Below are positions 35,165 to 35,351 of a stretch of DNA of 35,351 nt, one piece after another. A program made the position numbers and the translations under genes. Source of the stretch: Atopobium sp. oral taxon 810 str. F0209. Lineage in GTDB: Bacteria > Actinomycetota > Coriobacteriia > Coriobacteriales > Atopobiaceae. Within the stretch, counting starts at the first letter, position 1; each line of letters begins with the position of its first letter. The notes under the pieces were generated by a model, which did not search any database, was not told where the DNA came from, and saw only the letters and a program-made list of their open reading frames with translations. The stretch spans positions 1 to 35,351 of the forward strand of contig NZ_KE952935.1 of assembly GCF_000466405.1 (NCBI RefSeq). The letters run 5' to 3'.

Positions 35165-35320
35165 CCAAAAGCCACGTTCTACTTCATGCCAGATACCAAA
35201 AGCCACACTCTGTTTCATATCAAGTGCCAAAAGCCACGGATCGTTTCAACCAACAAGGCTTTGCTTGCCAAACGCCACGTTCTACTTCACCTTTTTTGCC
35301 AAAAGCCACACTCTGTTTCA
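35165..35320 (+). repeat. Five-copy 22-bp repeat array with helically regular spacing
   Basis: Units start at 35165, 35196, 35227, 35268 and 35299 (steps 31, 31, 41, 31). Each has a constant CCAAAAGCCAC (one copy has CCAAACGCCAC), seven variable bases, and TTCA. The variable parts are GTTCTAC, ACTCTGT, GGATCGT, GTTCTAC and ACTCTGT. Gaps are 9, 9, 19 and 9 bases and are unrelated to each other. The array starts 33 bp past the last operon stop and may run beyond the window. I do not recognise it. Confidence 0.85.
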
Positions 35321-35351
35321 TGCGAAAAAAATCTACCTGCGCAAACGTGAA

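Noticed and set aside
35165..35320. CRISPR array
   Set aside because: Units are 22 bp with a variable centre and only 9-19 base gaps, too short for spacers; no cas gene is present.
35250..35320. Small minus-strand peptide MKQSVAFG... across the repeats
   Set aside because: The 31-bp period breaks the frame between most units and no ribosome site is present; it is a by-product of the repeats.

Overview
The window looks like a chromosomal segment of a Coriobacteriia actinobacterium, most likely Atopobiaceae (Atopobium/Lancefieldella/Olsenella relatives). The reasons are a dnaK-grpE-dnaJ-hspR operon with a MerR-type HspR, an adjacent clpB, a DUF5067-type lipoprotein, a PASTA protein, and an actinobacterial-style mfd-mazG-ftsB-ppx cluster. 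Base composition is fairly balanced except for the first ~0.55 kb, which is very GC-rich and carries the tail of an IS30-type transposase. The genus is inferred from gene content and was not confirmed by any search.

Layout: (1) 1-607, end of a foreign GC-rich IS30-like element. (2) 608-7095, minus strand: mfd, mazG, ftsB/divIC-like, ppx/gppA (repair coupling, NTP housecleaning, division, phosphate metabolism). (3) 7157-10295: a YitT-family membrane protein, a PHP-domain phosphatase and a class I/II aminotransferase. (4) 10444-14817, minus: tilS, hpt, ftsH, closed by a strong terminator. (5) 14893-20549: hsp20, two small proteins of unknown function, a kinase-less PASTA membrane protein and clpB. 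(6) 20864-26713: manA on the plus strand, then the minus-strand operon dnaK-grpE-dnaJ-hspR plus a translationally coupled HAD phosphatase. (7) 27087-29025: a lipoprotein/membrane-protein pair, a possible decayed coding fragment and a YfcE-like phosphodiesterase. (8) 29026-29929: a 0.9 kb gene-free stretch with two long inverted repeats and degenerate repeats. (9) 29930-35131, plus: two cytoplasmic GH32 enzymes, a GH13_18 sucrose (or sucrose 6'-phosphate) phosphorylase and a Cof-type HAD phosphatase. (10) 35165-35320: a regular repeat array.

The most notable results are as follows. A near-identical 27-bp operator-like element (AATCTAAGT...AGATWTT) lies 124-129 bp upstream of dnaK, clpB and hsp20, which suggests one heat-shock regulon run by the HspR encoded in the dnaK operon, with a site diverging from the canonical HAIR sequence. 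A five-copy 22-bp repeat at the right edge has unit spacings of 31, 31, 41 and 31 bp, close to whole helical turns, and fits no feature class I know. The GH13_18 enzyme has a basic acceptor-site loop that may indicate action on phosphorylated sucrose. No tRNA, rRNA, CRISPR array or prophage was seen.
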